Shown here: positions 24,987 to 33,066 of the stretch, one piece after another | Numbering within the stretch: the stretch's first letter is position 1 | Layout of the letters: every line of letters begins with the position of its first letter | DNA from: Desulfarculus baarsii DSM 2075 | Lineage (GTDB): Bacteria; Desulfobacterota; Desulfarculia; Desulfarculales; Desulfarculaceae | Reading direction: 5' to 3' | NCBI RefSeq assembly: GCF_000143965.1 | Contig: NC_014365.1 | Coordinates: 2,383,501-2,447,500, forward strand | DNA length: 64,000 bases | Notes under the pieces: model-generated | Told to the model about the DNA's origin: nothing | Database searches by the model: none | What the model saw: the letters and a program-made list of their open reading frames with translations, nothing else | Program-made: the position numbers and the translations under genes

Positions 24987-25690
24987 AGCTGGGCGTGATG
25001 CAGCCGTATTTTTTCCCGCATCTGGGCTACTTCGACCTGATCCGGCGGGTGGACCGCTTCGTGCTCTTTGACACGGCCCAGTTCACCCCCAAAAGCTGGA
25101 TGACCCGCAACCGCATCCTGCACCCCGCCAGCGGCTGGCAATACATCCTACTGCCCGTGGCCCAGCACCCGCGCTTTGCCGCCATCAGCCAGATCAGGGC
25201 CAAAGACCCCGAGGCGGCCATGCGGCGCATTCTGGGCCAGCTGGGCCACTATCGCAAACGCGCGCCCCATTACGCGGCCGTCACGCGCATCGTTGAGGAC
25301 GCCTTCGCCACGGCCCGCTCCGACAGCCTCACCGACATCAACGCCGCCGGCCTGGCCCGCGTCTGCCAGGAACTGGGTCTGCCCTTCCAGATCGAAATAT
25401 GCTCGGAACTGGGCCTGAACCTGCCGCCCGTGGAGCATCCCGGCGGCTGGGCCCTGGAGATCAGCGCCGCCCTGGGCGCCAGCGAATACATCAACCCACC
25501 CGGCGGCAGGGAGCTCTTCCGGCCCGAGGAATTCGCCGCCCGTGGCGTGGGCCTCGGCTTCACCCAGACCCCGGACTTCAGCTATCCTTGCCCGCCCTAC
25601 GCCTTCGAGCCCCAGCTTTCGATCCTCGACGTGCTGATGTGGCGCTCGCCGGCCCAGATCAGGGCCGACCTGGCGGCGGCTCAGGGTTGA
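24983..25690 (+). CDS. WbqC-family protein
   Basis: 235 residues, normal for WbqC (PF08889-type). Starts KLGVMQPYFFPHLGYFDLI, then DRFVLFDTAQFTPKSWMTRNRI and a C-terminal FSYPCPPYAFEPQLSILDVL. WbqC proteins occur in O-antigen clusters next to sugar aminotransferases and are thought to act as acyl or aminoacyl transferases on amino sugars; the activity is not firmly known. Last gene of the operon; a bidirectional hairpin overlaps its stop. Confidence 0.88.
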   Translation: MKLGVMQPYFFPHLGYFDLIRRVDRFVLFDTAQFTPKSWMTRNRILHPASGWQYILLPVAQHPRFAAISQIRAKDPEAAMRRILGQLGHYRKRAPHYAAVTRIVEDAFATARSDSLTDINAAGLARVCQELGLPFQIEICSELGLNLPPVEHPGGWALEISAALGASEYINPPGGRELFRPEEFAARGVGLGFTQTPDFSYPCPPYAFEPQLSILDVLMWRSPAQIRADLAAAQG

Positions 25691-25715
25691 GCGCCCCCAG
25701 TCGGGGCCGCGCTCA
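25688..25715. terminator. Bidirectional hairpin between convergent genes
   Basis: TGAGCGC (25688-25694) pairs with GCGCTCA (25709-25715) and inner CCCC with GGGG. It overlaps the stop codons of the WbqC gene (+) and the NifU-like gene (-), so it can end both transcripts. No long T-run. Confidence 0.5.
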
Positions 25716-26162
25716 CTTGGCGTAGGGGCGTTTCCAGGGCTCGCTTCTTTTTTTCAAGTAATCGCGGATGGCGGCCTTGAGGGTGGCGGCGGCCAGGACG
25801 GCGCAGTGGCGGTGGTCTTTATGCAGGCCGCCCAACAGGCCCTCGATGCGCTCGGCGTCGATCTCGGCGGCCTCGCGCAGGGACGCGCCCTTGGCCAGGC
25901 TGGTCACGGCGCTGCCGCAGGCCACGGTGTTGAGGCAGCCTTCGGGCATGAAGCGAGCGTCGGTGATCAGGTCGTCATCGATGCGCAAAAACAGCTCGAT
26001 ATAGTCGCCGCACGCGCCCTTGGGCATGGCGTGGCCGTCGGGGTTGGGCAGCATGCCCACGTTTTGCGGGGTGAGGGCGTGGGCGTAGAACTCGTCGCTG
26101 AGGCCGGCTTCCCGGGCCTCTTGCAGGTCGTGCTCGACATCGTGGGTGTGGTGTTGTTCCAC
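25713..26162 (-). CDS. NifU/IscU-like iron-sulfur scaffold protein of the ORP operon
   Basis: 149 residues. Core matches the IscU/NifU N-terminal scaffold: GACGDYIELFLRI, FMPEGCLNTVACGSAVTSL and HCAVLAAATLKAAI, giving the three cluster-binding Cys of the family plus one extra. A His-rich N-terminus (QHHTHDVEH) is added. NifU/IscU proteins build and hand over Fe-S clusters. It follows two ferredoxin-MinD ATPases, so it may mature the ORP complex or load its ATPases. The 102-base gap before it holds a weak GCCCC/GGGGC hairpin (26188-26204). Confidence 0.85.
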   Translation of the reverse strand: MEQHHTHDVEHDLQEAREAGLSDEFYAHALTPQNVGMLPNPDGHAMPKGACGDYIELFLRIDDDLITDARFMPEGCLNTVACGSAVTSLAKGASLREAAEIDAERIEGLLGGLHKDHRHCAVLAAATLKAAIRDYLKKRSEPWKRPYAK

Positions 26163-26264
26163 GTGGTCATCTCCGGTTGAACATTGAGCCCCACGTTTTG
26201 GGGCCGCCGACGAGGCAATGATACCACGCGGCGGCCCCTGGGCAACGGCGACGTTGGCTCTGGT

Positions 26265-27140
26265 TCAGGCCATGGCCGCGCCCAGCTTTTCCCACAGGCC
26301 GGCCATTTCGCGGGAGGTCGGCCCGTTGGGATCATGTTCGACGATGGTCAGCCCCCGCGAGGCCGCCTCGACCACCTGCGGGTCGAAGGGCAGCCGGCCC
26401 AGGCACTCCAGGCCGCGCTCCGCGCAGTGCTCCTCAATGGCCACGGCCATGTCGGGGTTCAAGTCGGCCTTGTTGACGACGACCTTGGCCATAACCTTGA
26501 AGTGGGCGCAAAGCTCCAGCACGCGGCCCAGATCGTGCAGGCCGCTGGGCGTGGGCTCAGTGACGCACAGGGCCAGGTTACAGCCCGAAAGCGAGCTGAT
26601 CACCGGGCAACCCACGCCGGGCGAGCCATCGGCGATGATCAGCTCCAGGCCCCGTTCCTGGGCCAGTTGACGGGCCTGATCGCGCAGCAGGCTGATCAGC
26701 CGGCCCGAGTTCTCGGCCCCCGGATGCAGAAGGGCGTGGACCATGGGCCCCAACCTGGTGTCGCTGAGATGCCAGTTGCCGCAGTCGCGGGGCGGGAAGT
26801 CGATGGCCTGGGCCGGGCACATGGCCACGCAGAGTTTACAGCCTTCACAGGCGCTTTCGTCGATGACGGCCAGGCCGCCCTCGTCCAGGCGCGCCGCGCC
26901 AAAGGCGCAAAGCTCGGCGCAGAGCCCGCAGCCCGTGCAATCCCCGCGGCGCGTCACGGCCAGGTTGCCCGAGATGAACGGTTCGGTGCGCCACGGTTTG
27001 GGCTGAAGCAACAGATGCATGTCCGGCGCGTCCACGTCCAGATCCAGCAACACTTTGGGCCCGGCCAACGCCGCCAGCCCGGCGGTGATGGATGTCTTGC
27101 CCGCGCCGCCCTTGCCGCTGATGACCAGAAGCTCTTTCAT
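26265..27140 (-). CDS. MinD/Mrp-type P-loop ATPase with two 4Fe-4S sites (ORP complex ATPase)
   Basis: 291 residues from ATG at 27140, preceded by GGAGGGG on the minus strand. Deviant Walker A SGKGGAGKTSI, VLLDLDVDAPD, then two ferredoxin motifs CTGCGLCAELC and CEGCKLCVAMC, and ADGSPGVGCP (switch). These ferredoxin-MinD ATPases come in tandem pairs in the orange-protein operon of Desulfovibrio and are linked to cell division or positioning in that genus. Overlaps its paralogue by four bases. The role in this organism is inferred from that context. Confidence 0.88.
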   Translation of the reverse strand: MKELLVISGKGGAGKTSITAGLAALAGPKVLLDLDVDAPDMHLLLQPKPWRTEPFISGNLAVTRRGDCTGCGLCAELCAFGAARLDEGGLAVIDESACEGCKLCVAMCPAQAIDFPPRDCGNWHLSDTRLGPMVHALLHPGAENSGRLISLLRDQARQLAQERGLELIIADGSPGVGCPVISSLSGCNLALCVTEPTPSGLHDLGRVLELCAHFKVMAKVVVNKADLNPDMAVAIEEHCAERGLECLGRLPFDPQVVEAASRGLTIVEHDPNGPTSREMAGLWEKLGAAMA

Positions 27141-28003
27141 CTGGCCCCTCCCTTGGCAAGCTGGCCCACGAACCAGTCGAAGATCCTGACCAGCCTGGGC
27201 CCCCACTGGGGAGCCGCGGCCTCCAGGCGCTGGCCTCGGCTATAGCCCTCGGCGATGGCCCGATCAAAGGGGATGCGCGCCAGCACCGGCAGGTCTTTTT
27301 TGGCGCAAAAGGCGCTGACGCGGTCTTGGCCCAGGCCGTGGCGATTGATGATGACAGCCATGGGTTTGTTCATGGGCTCCATGGCCTCCACGGCCAGTTG
27401 CAGGTCGTAGAGGCCAAAGGGCGTGGGTTCGCTGACCAGGAGAATGGCGTCGGCCTGGCGGGTGGCCGTCATGGCCGGACACGACGTGCCCGGCGGGGCG
27501 TCGATGACCGTCTGAACCGGCGGTTGGACGGCGGCCATGACCCGCTTCATCAGCGGCGGACTCATGGCCTCGCCCACGCGCAGCAGCCCCGAGGCCAGCG
27601 CCAGGCCCGGCGCGTCGTTGGCCCGGCCCAGACGCACCAAACCCAGCTCACGCCGGCCCTGGGCAATGCATTTTTCCGGGCAGATCGTCCAACAGCCGCC
27701 GCAGCCGTGGCACATGGGGTCGAAGGTGACAATGGCCTGGCCCAGCACGGCGATGGCCTTGAACTGGCACAAGTCGCTACAGGCCCCGCAACGGGTGCAA
27801 CGATCCTCGTCGACCAGCGGCACGGGCATGTGCTCGACATGTTCTTCGTCCCAGGTCATGTCGAAGAACAGATGGGCGTTGGGTTCTTCGACGTCCAGGT
27901 CCACCAGCAGGCTGGGCCCGCGAGCGGCCAGGGCGGCGGCCAGGGCGGCGCTGACGGTGGTCTTACCCGTGCCGCCCTTGCCCGAGGCGACGGCCAGGAT
28001 CAC
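27137..28003 (-). CDS. MinD/Mrp-type P-loop ATPase with two 4Fe-4S sites, paralogue
   Basis: 288 residues. ASGKGGTGKTTVSAALA (Walker A), LLVDLDVEEPNAH, ferredoxin motifs CTRCGACSDLC and CHGCGGCWTIC, and IDAPPGTSCP. Same architecture as the next gene but clearly divergent. Coupled by overlaps to both neighbours (28000-28003 and 27137-27140). Together they probably form a heterodimeric, redox-sensitive ATPase. Confidence 0.88.
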   Translation of the reverse strand: MILAVASGKGGTGKTTVSAALAAALAARGPSLLVDLDVEEPNAHLFFDMTWDEEHVEHMPVPLVDEDRCTRCGACSDLCQFKAIAVLGQAIVTFDPMCHGCGGCWTICPEKCIAQGRRELGLVRLGRANDAPGLALASGLLRVGEAMSPPLMKRVMAAVQPPVQTVIDAPPGTSCPAMTATRQADAILLVSEPTPFGLYDLQLAVEAMEPMNKPMAVIINRHGLGQDRVSAFCAKKDLPVLARIPFDRAIAEGYSRGQRLEAAAPQWGPRLVRIFDWFVGQLAKGGAR

Positions 28004-28359
28004 CAGCCGCCTCCCATTGGTTCGGCGGAGACCTTCAGCCGGCCCTCGATGAAGGCCTTGACGGCCTCGCCCACCGAGCCGGTGGCCTCCTGGACCACAT
28101 CCAGCCCGGCCGCCCGCAGGGCCTGCCAGGCCTTGGGGCCGACAATGCCGCTGATCACCGTCTTGGCCCCGGACTTGGCCACCATCTCGGCGGCCTGGAT
28201 GCCCGCGCCCTGGCCCATGCCCCTGGCCTGGGAGTTGCTGAGCACGTCAAAGCGCATGGTGGCTGGATCGATGACCAGAAAATTGGCCGCCCGCCCGAAA
28301 CGCGGATCGACCAGGCTCTCCAGGCTGTCGCCTTGGCTGCTGACGGCGATCTTACTCAT
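28000..28359 (-). CDS. Orange protein (ORP)-like NifX/NifB-family cofactor-binding protein
   Basis: 119 residues, the size of the Desulfovibrio ORP. Begins MSKIAVSSQGDSLESLVDPRFGRA with FLVIDP, then GAGIQAAEMVAKSGAKTVISG, the signature of the dinitrogenase-cofactor (NifX/NifY/NifB C-terminal) fold. ORP from D. gigas binds a mixed Mo-Cu sulfide cluster. No nitrogenase genes are near, and the flanking Mrp and ferredoxin-MinD genes are those of the ORP operon, so the ORP assignment is by family plus context. C-terminal ten residues are variable. Confidence 0.85.
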   Translation of the reverse strand: MSKIAVSSQGDSLESLVDPRFGRAANFLVIDPATMRFDVLSNSQARGMGQGAGIQAAEMVAKSGAKTVISGIVGPKAWQALRAAGLDVVQEATGSVGEAVKAFIEGRLKVSAEPMGGGW

Positions 28360-28365
28360 TTGCCG

Positions 28366-29205
28366 CTATCTCCTTTCGGCCGTGCGCTTCAAAACGCCGG
28401 CCACCATTTGTTGATAGGCCGGGCCGGAGCCCGTGTCGTCTAGCATCAGCTTGAGCGGCCGACCCTGGTCGGCGGCCTGGATGATGCGCGGGTCAATGGG
28501 CAGTCTGGCCAGAATGTCCAGGCCCAGATTTTTGGCCATGGCCTCGCCGCCGCCCTGGCCGAACAGCTCGACCTCCTTGCCGCAGTGGGGGCAGACTAGG
28601 CCACTCATGTTTTCGACCACGCCGATGACCGGCAGTTCCACCTGGCGGCAGAAATCCAGGGACTTGCGCACGTCGGCCAGGGCTATCTCCTGGGGCGTGG
28701 TCACCACCAGGGCGTAGGCCCCCTCGACGGTCTGGGCCACGGTCAGGGGCACGTCGCCGGTGCCCGGAGGGGAGTCGATGACCAGGAAGTCCAGGTGATC
28801 CCACATCACGTCGCCGATAAACTGCTTGACCACGCCGATCTTGAGCGGGCCGCGCCAGATCACCGACGACTCGCGGTTGGGCATCAGCGATTCGATGCTG
28901 ATCACGCGCAGGTTGCTGTTGTAGACCACCGGCAGGATGCGCTGCTCGTCCTCTTGCACCACGGCGTGGCTGGACAACCCCAGCATGCGGGGGATCGACG
29001 GCCCGTGGAGGTCGACGTCCAACAGGCCCACCTTGTAGCCCTTGTCGGCCAGGCCCAGGGCCAGATAGGCCGCCACGGTGGATTTGCCCACGCCGCCCTT
29101 GCCGCTCATGACCACGACCTTGAAGCGGATATCGGCCAGCGCCCTGGCCACTCTTTCATCCACGGGCTGGACGCCCGAGGTCGCGCAATCGTTGTTTTGT
29201 GTCAT
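28366..29205 (-). CDS. mrp: Mrp/NBP35-family ATPase (Fe-S carrier type)
   Basis: 279 residues. VVMSGKGGVGKSTVAAYLALG (deviant Walker A), LLDVDLHGPSIPRMLG, FLVIDSPPGTGD, and GLVCPHCGKEVELFGQGGG, whose CxxC bridges an Fe-S cluster between subunits in this family. First gene of the minus-strand operon, about 80 bases downstream of the predicted sigma54 start. In Desulfovibrio an Mrp protein is encoded with ORP and interacts with it. Acts in the cytoplasm. Confidence 0.93.
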   Translation of the reverse strand: MTQNNDCATSGVQPVDERVARALADIRFKVVVMSGKGGVGKSTVAAYLALGLADKGYKVGLLDVDLHGPSIPRMLGLSSHAVVQEDEQRILPVVYNSNLRVISIESLMPNRESSVIWRGPLKIGVVKQFIGDVMWDHLDFLVIDSPPGTGDVPLTVAQTVEGAYALVVTTPQEIALADVRKSLDFCRQVELPVIGVVENMSGLVCPHCGKEVELFGQGGGEAMAKNLGLDILARLPIDPRIIQAADQGRPLKLMLDDTGSGPAYQQMVAGVLKRTAERR

Positions 29206-29294
29206 GCCAAGTCAATCCTTGTTCAGCCGGGCCCGATGTGGGCCGTGGCGGTTATTTTGGAGCGCGGGCCTTTGCCTGGCCCGCAGGGTGAACT

Positions 29295-29310
29295 TACAAC
29301 CTTCGTGCCA
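29295..29310 (-). promoter_or_regulatory. Sigma54 (-24/-12) promoter of the ORP operon
   Basis: On the minus strand TGGCACGAAGGTTGTA: TGGCAC, 5-base spacer, TTGTA. Only one base differs from TGGCAC-N5-TTGCW. It lies about 90 bases before the mrp start and next to a gene for a sigma54 activator. In D. vulgaris the ORP operons are known to need sigma54 and such an activator. Confidence 0.75.
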
Positions 29311-29355
29311 AATTTTCAAATTGGCGAGTTAGCGTGATAAATTGGCAATTTATCA
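29307..29355. promoter_or_regulatory. Two palindromic activator sites upstream of the ORP promoter
   Basis: Perfect palindrome TGATAAATT-GGC-AATTTATCA at 29335-29355, AT-rich in a GC-rich region, and an imperfect one GCCAAATTTTCAAATTGGC at 29307-29325 overlapping the -24 element. Centres are 29 bases apart. They are good candidates for binding of the Fis-type activator encoded just upstream, or for autoregulation. Confidence 0.55.
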
Positions 29356-29407
29356 TGATCGCCGCCTCGAGGGCACACCCGTGTATTTCATAATGAAACG
29401 TGCACCA

Positions 29408-30784
29408 TTACAAAATGCGTTGCTTTTTGAAATGGTCTTCCAGCCCGAAGCGCTTCATCTTGCGCCACAACGTCGTCGTCGAGACGCCCAGCGCCGCCGC
29501 CGCCTTGGCCCGATGGCCGCCATGGGCCTCCAAGGCCATGATCAGCGCCTGACGCTCGCGCTGGGCCAGATCCAACGTGGCCGAACCGTTGGCCTCGGCC
29601 GGGCGCGCGGCCCCATGCAGGCGCCGCAAAGACTCGGGCAGGTGACGCGGCTCGATGGTTCCGCCGCGGGCCAAGACCACCGCGTGCTCCAGGGCGTTTT
29701 CCAGCTCGCGCACGTTGCCCGGCCATTGATGGTCCAAAAGCAGGGCCATGGCCGACTCGGAAAGGCGCGCCGGCGACTCGCAGCGCTCGGCGGCCAGCCG
29801 CTCCAGGAAATGCCCGGCCAGCAGGGGGATGTCCTCGCGGCGCTGGCGCAGGGGCGGCAGGCGCAGTTGCAAGACGTTGAGCCGATAGTATAAATCCGAC
29901 CGGAACCGGCCGGCGGCCACCTCGGCCTCCAGGTCGCGGTTGGTGGCCGCCACCACCCGCGCCCGCACGCGGATGGCCAGGTCCGCGCCCAGGGGCGTGA
30001 TCTCGCCCCGATCCAGGGCGCGCAGCAGCTTGGCCTGCACGGCCAGGGGCAGTTCGCCGATCTCGTCCAAAAAAAGCGTGCCGCCATCGGCGGCGGCGAA
30101 ACGCCCCACGCGCTGGCGTTGGGCCCCGGTGAAGGCCCCGCGCAGATGGCCAAACAACTCGCTCTCCACCAACGCCTCGGGGATAGCCCCGCAGTTGACG
30201 GCCACGAAAGGCCCTTCGTGGCAGTCGGAAAGATCGTGCAGGGCCCGGGCCACCAGTTCCTTGCCCGTGCCGCTCTCGCCGCTGATCAACACCGAGGCCC
30301 GGCTGGCGGCCACATCGGGCAGCACGGCAAACAGACGGGTCATGGCCGCGCTCTTGCCCTTGATGTCGCAGAAGGTGTAGGCCGCACTGATGCGCTTTTG
30401 CAGATGGCGTTCGGCGCTGATGTCGCGGAAGGTCTCGACCCCGCCCAGCAGGCGGCCCGTGGCGTCGCGCAGCACGGCCGTGCGGATGCGCGCCGGGATA
30501 ATCCGGCCGTCGGCGGCGCGCAGTTCCACCTCCAGTTCGTCGGATGGATGGCCGGTTTGTATCGAGCGCCTCAGCGGACAGGCCGCTTGGCAAACGCTCG
30601 ATCCCAGCACTTGATGGCACTTGCGTCCCAGGGCCTCGCTGGCCGACACGCCGGTGATCTGGGCCGCGGCTCGGTTGAAGCTGGTGATGATCAGGTCTTG
30701 ATCGACGGTGAAAACGCCCTCGGCGATGGCGTCGAGGATCAAGCCAGTCAGGTCTGGATGGGGCGCTGGGCCGTGGCCACTCAT
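29408..30784 (-). CDS. PAS-AAA+-Fis sigma54-dependent transcriptional activator (ORP operon regulator)
   Basis: 458 residues. PAS domain (about 8-130) with a Cys cluster (GRKCHQVLGSSVCQAACPLRR) that could sense redox state or a metal, then AAA+ with ISGESGTGKELVA (Walker A), GAFTGA (216-221, contacts sigma54) and TLFLDEIGELP (Walker B), and a C-terminal Fis-type helix-turn-helix (RAKAAAALGVSTTTLWRKM). AAGGGGA precedes ATG 30784. Gene order activator-palindromes-sigma54 promoter-mrp-ORP matches the D. vulgaris system except that here all genes lie on one strand. Confidence 0.92.
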   Translation of the reverse strand: MSGHGPAPHPDLTGLILDAIAEGVFTVDQDLIITSFNRAAAQITGVSASEALGRKCHQVLGSSVCQAACPLRRSIQTGHPSDELEVELRAADGRIIPARIRTAVLRDATGRLLGGVETFRDISAERHLQKRISAAYTFCDIKGKSAAMTRLFAVLPDVAASRASVLISGESGTGKELVARALHDLSDCHEGPFVAVNCGAIPEALVESELFGHLRGAFTGAQRQRVGRFAAADGGTLFLDEIGELPLAVQAKLLRALDRGEITPLGADLAIRVRARVVAATNRDLEAEVAAGRFRSDLYYRLNVLQLRLPPLRQRREDIPLLAGHFLERLAAERCESPARLSESAMALLLDHQWPGNVRELENALEHAVVLARGGTIEPRHLPESLRRLHGAARPAEANGSATLDLAQRERQALIMALEAHGGHRAKAAAALGVSTTTLWRKMKRFGLEDHFKKQRIL

Positions 30785-30894
30785 GATTCGGGCTCCCCTT
30801 GGCGCTGGTTTTCGCGGGTGTATGGCAATAATACCACCCCTTGGGCGATGTTTCGCCTCCCGCCCAAAAGACGCAAAATGTCACACACGCCCCG

Positions 30895-30938
30895 TTGCGA
30901 ATGTAACGACCGTTTGTTACACTCGTTTGAAACAAACG
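30895..30938 (+). promoter_or_regulatory. Promoter with TetR operator for the efflux operon
   Basis: TTGCGA (30895-30900), 17-base spacer, TACACT (30918-30923). Directly after the -10 is the perfect palindrome CGTTTG-AAA-CAAACG (30924-30938), with another CGTTTG at 30911. The arrangement would let a TetR repressor block its own promoter. The rest of the shared gap (30785-30894) shows no clear promoter for the opposite gene. Confidence 0.6.
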
Positions 30939-30949
30939 TGAGGTTTTGC

Positions 30950-31600
30950 ATGAGCGCCAATGTCAACCAGCCAGACCCGACCCGTGAACGCCTGCTTTTG
31001 GAGGCCGAACGCCTTTTCGCCACCAAAGGTTACGCCGCCGTGAGCGTGCGCCAGATCACCGCCGCCGCCGAGACCAACAGCGCGGCGATAAATTATCATT
31101 TCGGCGGCAAAAAAAATCTCTATCTGGAGGTTTTCCGCCAGCGCTGGCTGCCCCGGGCCCACAGCACCATGGCCAAAATCACGCCCCTGCTGGAGGCCGA
31201 CGACTTGAGCGTCGAAAAGGTTATCCGCACGGCGATCGACGTCCTGTGGAAGGGCCCGCTGTCCCACGACAGCCAGGAGTTTTTCCTGCACGGCGCGTTG
31301 ATCCACCGCGAACTGCACAACCGAACCGAGGCTTGGGACATCCTCGTCGAGGAGGCGATCGTGCCCTTTTACGACCTGCTCTATCGCATTTTTCTGCGCA
31401 TCGACCCCACCGTGCAAAAGGCCAAGGTCATGCTCAACTGCATGAGCATGTTCAGCCAGCTGGTGTTTTTCTCGCACGCCCGGCCCATCGCCCAACAGGT
31501 CATGGGCCAGCCGCCGCCCGAGGACGTGGAGGCGATATTGGCCGATCATATCACCGCGTTCTGTTTGCACGGCATGAATCAAACGGGAGATCAACCATGA
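30950..31600 (+). CDS. TetR/AcrR-family repressor of the RND efflux operon
   Basis: 216 residues from ATG 30950, with GAGG six bases before it. N-terminal helix-turn-helix (TRERLLLEAERLFATKGY, VRQITAAAETNSAAINYHF) and a C-terminal ligand domain with the CerR-type pattern (FFLHGALIHREL, LFFSHARPIAQQVMG). The stop overlaps the outer-membrane channel gene (ATGA), so repressor and pump are one operon. Likely released by a toxic or exported compound. Confidence 0.9.
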   Translation: MSANVNQPDPTRERLLLEAERLFATKGYAAVSVRQITAAAETNSAAINYHFGGKKNLYLEVFRQRWLPRAHSTMAKITPLLEADDLSVEKVIRTAIDVLWKGPLSHDSQEFFLHGALIHRELHNRTEAWDILVEEAIVPFYDLLYRIFLRIDPTVQKAKVMLNCMSMFSQLVFFSHARPIAQQVMGQPPPEDVEAILADHITAFCLHGMNQTGDQP

Positions 31601-33066
31601 CGGGCGTATTGCCCAAAACGCTGGCCCTGGCCGGGGCGCTGGTGGTGCTCGGTTTAAACGCCGGCTGCATGAAGCTGGGCCCGGACTACCAACGGCCCGA
31701 ACCGCCGGCCAAGATCCCGGCGGCCTACGACCAGGCCGCCAACCAAAGCGCCATCGCCATCGCCCAACCAGACCGCTGGTGGGAGGCCTTTGGCGACCCG
31801 GAGCTGAACCGGTTGGTCGAACTGGCCGTGGCCCGCAACCTCGATCTGGCCAAGGCCACGGCCAGGGTTCAGGAGTTGCAGGCCCTGTTCAGCCAGTCGC
31901 GGGCCGAGCGCTATCCCCAGATCAGCGCCAGCGGCACGGGCCAGCGCCAGCGGGCCAAGTCCATGAGCCTGGAGCAAGGCGGCATCTCGGTGGGGGCCGT
32001 CGAGACCGACAGCTACAACCTGGCCGTGGCCGCCTCCTACGAGGTCGACCTGTGGGGCCGCCTGGCCCGCCTGGAGCAGGCCGCCCGCGGCGACCTGCTG
32101 GCCGCCCAGGAGACCAGGCGCACCGTGGCCCAGACGGTCATCGCCTCGGTAGTCACCAGCCATCTGACCATCCAGACCCTGGAGCGCCGCCTGCAAGTGG
32201 CCCAAAGCAGCATCGAGGCCTACCAACGCAGCATGGAGTTCGTCGAGGGGCGCTATCGCCGTGGCCTGACCAGCGAACTGGCCCTGCGCCAGGCCCGCCG
32301 CGCCCTGGCCAACGCCAAGGCCGGCCTGCCCAGCCTGCGCCAGGATCTGGGCCAAGCCCAGCAGAACCTGGCCGTGCTGGTGGGGGCTTATCCAAAGGTC
32401 CAGCCGGCGCGAGCCCAGCCAGCCGATTACTTCAAGCAACTGCCGGCCGTGCCGGCGGGCCTGCCCTCGGAGCTGCTCTTGCGCCGGCCCGATCTGCGCG
32501 CGGCCGAGCACACCCTCCAGGCCCTCAGCGCGCGCATCGGCGCGGCCAAGGCCGCCCGCTTTCCCACCATCAGCCTGACCGCCCAGGGCGGCTACGCCAG
32601 CGATCAGTTGGAGAGCCTGATCCGCCCGGACAACGCCCTGTGGAACGCCGCCTTGGGCCTGACCGCGCCGCTTTTCGACGCCGGCCTGCGCCGCGCCAAG
32701 CAAGACGCCGCCCAAGCCCGCTACGACCAGGGCGTGGCCGATTGGGCCAAGCAGGTGCTCACGGCCTTTTCGGAGGTGGAGGGGGCCCTGCTCACCCGCC
32801 GCGAGCAGCTCACCCGCCGTGAACTGGTGCAAAAGGCCCTGGCCGAGGCCGTGGCCACCCAGGAGGCGGCCCAGCGCCGCTACATGCGCGGCCTCAGCGA
32901 CTACCTGGATGTGCTGGAAGCCCAGTACACCCGCTACAACCTGGAAGACCAACTGGTCCTGACCGACTACGCCATCCTCAGCAACCGCGTCAGCCTGCAT
33001 CGGGCCCTGGGCGGAGGCTGGGACGACATCAGCGCGGCCCCGGCGGCCGATGGAAGCAACTCATGA
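31597..33066 (+). CDS. RND efflux outer-membrane lipoprotein (NodT/OprM family)
   Basis: 489 residues. Signal peptide with lipobox ending NAGC (lipidated C24), then KLGPDYQRP, typical of OprM/NodT. Two repeats of the outer membrane efflux domain with RWWEAFGDPELNRL and RRPDLRAAEHTLQALSARIG. It forms the TolC-like channel for the adaptor and pump that follow. ATGA overlaps on both sides. Confidence 0.92.
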   Translation: MTGVLPKTLALAGALVVLGLNAGCMKLGPDYQRPEPPAKIPAAYDQAANQSAIAIAQPDRWWEAFGDPELNRLVELAVARNLDLAKATARVQELQALFSQSRAERYPQISASGTGQRQRAKSMSLEQGGISVGAVETDSYNLAVAASYEVDLWGRLARLEQAARGDLLAAQETRRTVAQTVIASVVTSHLTIQTLERRLQVAQSSIEAYQRSMEFVEGRYRRGLTSELALRQARRALANAKAGLPSLRQDLGQAQQNLAVLVGAYPKVQPARAQPADYFKQLPAVPAGLPSELLLRRPDLRAAEHTLQALSARIGAAKAARFPTISLTAQGGYASDQLESLIRPDNALWNAALGLTAPLFDAGLRRAKQDAAQARYDQGVADWAKQVLTAFSEVEGALLTRREQLTRRELVQKALAEAVATQEAAQRRYMRGLSDYLDVLEAQYTRYNLEDQLVLTDYAILSNRVSLHRALGGGWDDISAAPAADGSNS

